A DNA stretch of 64,000 bases from Thiodiazotropha sp040793985 (GTDB lineage: Bacteria; Pseudomonadota; Gammaproteobacteria; Chromatiales; Chromatiaceae). Every line of letters starts with the position of its first letter. The first letter of the stretch is position 1. The stretch is from NCBI GenBank assembly GCA_040793985.1, contig JBFNJI010000003.1, positions 558,001 to 622,000 of the forward strand, given 5' to 3'. The translations under genes and the position numbers were made by a program. Below the pieces are notes generated by a model. The model had not been told where the DNA came from and searched no databases. It worked only from the letters and a program-made list of their open reading frames with translations. Positions 63,338 through 64,000 of the stretch are shown piece by piece.

Positions 63338-63976
63338 CTAGCAGCCGTCGCAGACAAAGGGATTGGTACGGCGCTCTTCGCCGAAGGTCGATTCCGGGCC
63401 GTGGCCGGGGATGAATCTCACCTCATTGCCAAGCGGCCAGAGCCGGTTGCGGATGGAGTGGATTAGGGTGGCGTGGTCCCCGCGGGGAAAGTCGGTACGA
63501 CCGATGGAGCCGTTGAAGAGGACATCACCGACCTGGGCAAGTTGCGAGCCCCGGTGAAAGAAGATCAGGTGTCCCGGGGTGTGGCCTGGGCAGTGGTGGA
63601 CCTCCAGGCGCTCTTCCCCGACGGCGACTTCGTCGCCCTGCTCAAGCCATCGGTCGGGTATGCAGGCCTTGCTGTTGCCGAAGCCGAACATGGCTGCCTG
63701 CTGCTGCATGTTCTCGAGCAGAAAGGCGTCCTCCCGGTGGGGCCCCACAATCGGAATCTTGAGGATCTGCGCCAGTTCATTGGCGCCGCCCGCATGGTCG
63801 AGATGACCATGGGTAAGCAGGATCTGTTGCGGCAGCAGCTCAAGAGAGGTGAGCTGGCTCAGAATCTGTTGACTATCGCCGCCCGGGTCGATGATCGCGG
63901 CTTTTCGGCTGTTTTCACACCAGAACAGGGTGCAATTCTGCTGGAACGGGGTAACGGGGACGATCTTGTAGTGCAT
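63338..63976 (-). CDS. MBL-fold metal hydrolase (glyoxalase II-like)
   Basis: 212 residues. Zinc-binding THGHLDHAGG (the HxHxDH motif), then VHHCPGHTPGHLIFF (third His) and PGHGPEST at the end. Length and order match the YcbL/GloB2-like short glyoxalase II group, thiolesterases possibly acting on lactoylglutathione; a persulfide dioxygenase (ETHE1-like) is less likely because of the different motif spacing. The start overlaps a preceding reading frame by one base (TGATG). Confidence 0.9.
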   Translation of the reverse strand: MHYKIVPVTPFQQNCTLFWCENSRKAAIIDPGGDSQQILSQLTSLELLPQQILLTHGHLDHAGGANELAQILKIPIVGPHREDAFLLENMQQQAAMFGFGNSKACIPDRWLEQGDEVAVGEERLEVHHCPGHTPGHLIFFHRGSQLAQVGDVLFNGSIGRTDFPRGDHATLIHSIRNRLWPLGNEVRFIPGHGPESTFGEERRTNPFVCDGC

Positions 63977-64000
63977 CAGGCAAGCTTCTGTAACAGCGAT
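63976..64000 (-). CDS. C-terminal codons of an upstream gene (partial)
   Basis: On the minus strand, the frame ...SLLQKLA ends in a TGA (63976-63978) that overlaps the ATG of the MBL gene by one base. Eight codons only; the pattern suits translational coupling in an operon. The product cannot be told. Confidence 0.3.

Overview
The window reads as chromosome from a sulfur-oxidising, c-type-cytochrome-rich gammaproteobacterium. The main evidence is a flavocytochrome c sulfide dehydrogenase pair (fccA-fccB, 56355-58286) surrounded by dihaem and tetrahaem cytochromes and a DUF302 protein. Supporting evidence is a class I ribonucleotide reductase (nrdAB) and a class III one (nrdDG), both with NrdR boxes, which implies life on both sides of the oxic/anoxic boundary. 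PEP-CTERM, GGDEF/EAL, PilZ and CheB-CheR proteins fit an aquatic, surface- or host-associated bacterium. I cannot name the species. No rRNA, tRNA, CRISPR array or prophage was seen.

Layout. 1-6.8 kb: DUF533 protein, orphan histidine kinase, argG and leuA convergent around an inverted repeat, and an Lrp/AsnC regulator divergent from leuA. 7.2-10.3 kb: DUF5666 lipoprotein behind a strong promoter with a candidate operator, a membrane protein with a degenerate GGDEF domain, and a 46-residue membrane protein. 10.5-13 kb: argE-argA. 13.2-18.4 kb: small single-gene units (PilZ, GlcG-like, DUF302, glutaredoxin, DUF427, isochorismatase-like, M1-like peptidase lipoprotein). 19-24 kb: CheB-CheR-PAS fusion followed 16 bp later by a PAS-GGDEF-EAL protein. 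24.2-36.5 kb: mostly exported proteins and lipoproteins of unknown role, a RebB-like protein, DUF2889 and radical SAM genes, a PEP-CTERM protein, a beta-lactamase-fold serine hydrolase, a VWA protein and a cytochrome c lipoprotein.

36.8-38.6 kb holds a lipoprotein MsrA convergent with a secreted protein of 61 xGM tripeptides (about 30% Met), a plausible methionine-oxidation/repair pair. 40.4-42.2 kb holds a rearrangement scar where a diguanylate cyclase gene and a porin gene are each truncated at the same point, head to head. 43.5-48.2 kb is an AT-rich zone with two intact RAYT-type (Y1/HUH) transposase elements and one decayed copy. They share inverted ends and sit tight against, or inside, the 3' ends of neighbouring genes.

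48.2-53 kb: nrdA-nrdB, with two NrdR boxes, a promoter between and over them, and two DnaA-box-like sites. 53-60 kb: CBS protein, DUF302 protein, two dihaem cytochromes, fccAB, an exported ankyrin-repeat protein and a NapC/NirT tetrahaem cytochrome. 60.2-63.2 kb: nrdD-nrdG, in which the glycyl-radical domain of NrdD is a separate 67-residue ORF overlapping nrdD by 17 bp. Its promoter region carries NrdR boxes and an FNR/CRP-type palindrome at activating distance. An MBL-fold hydrolase ends the window. Function calls rest on motifs and family resemblance read by eye; no database search was possible.
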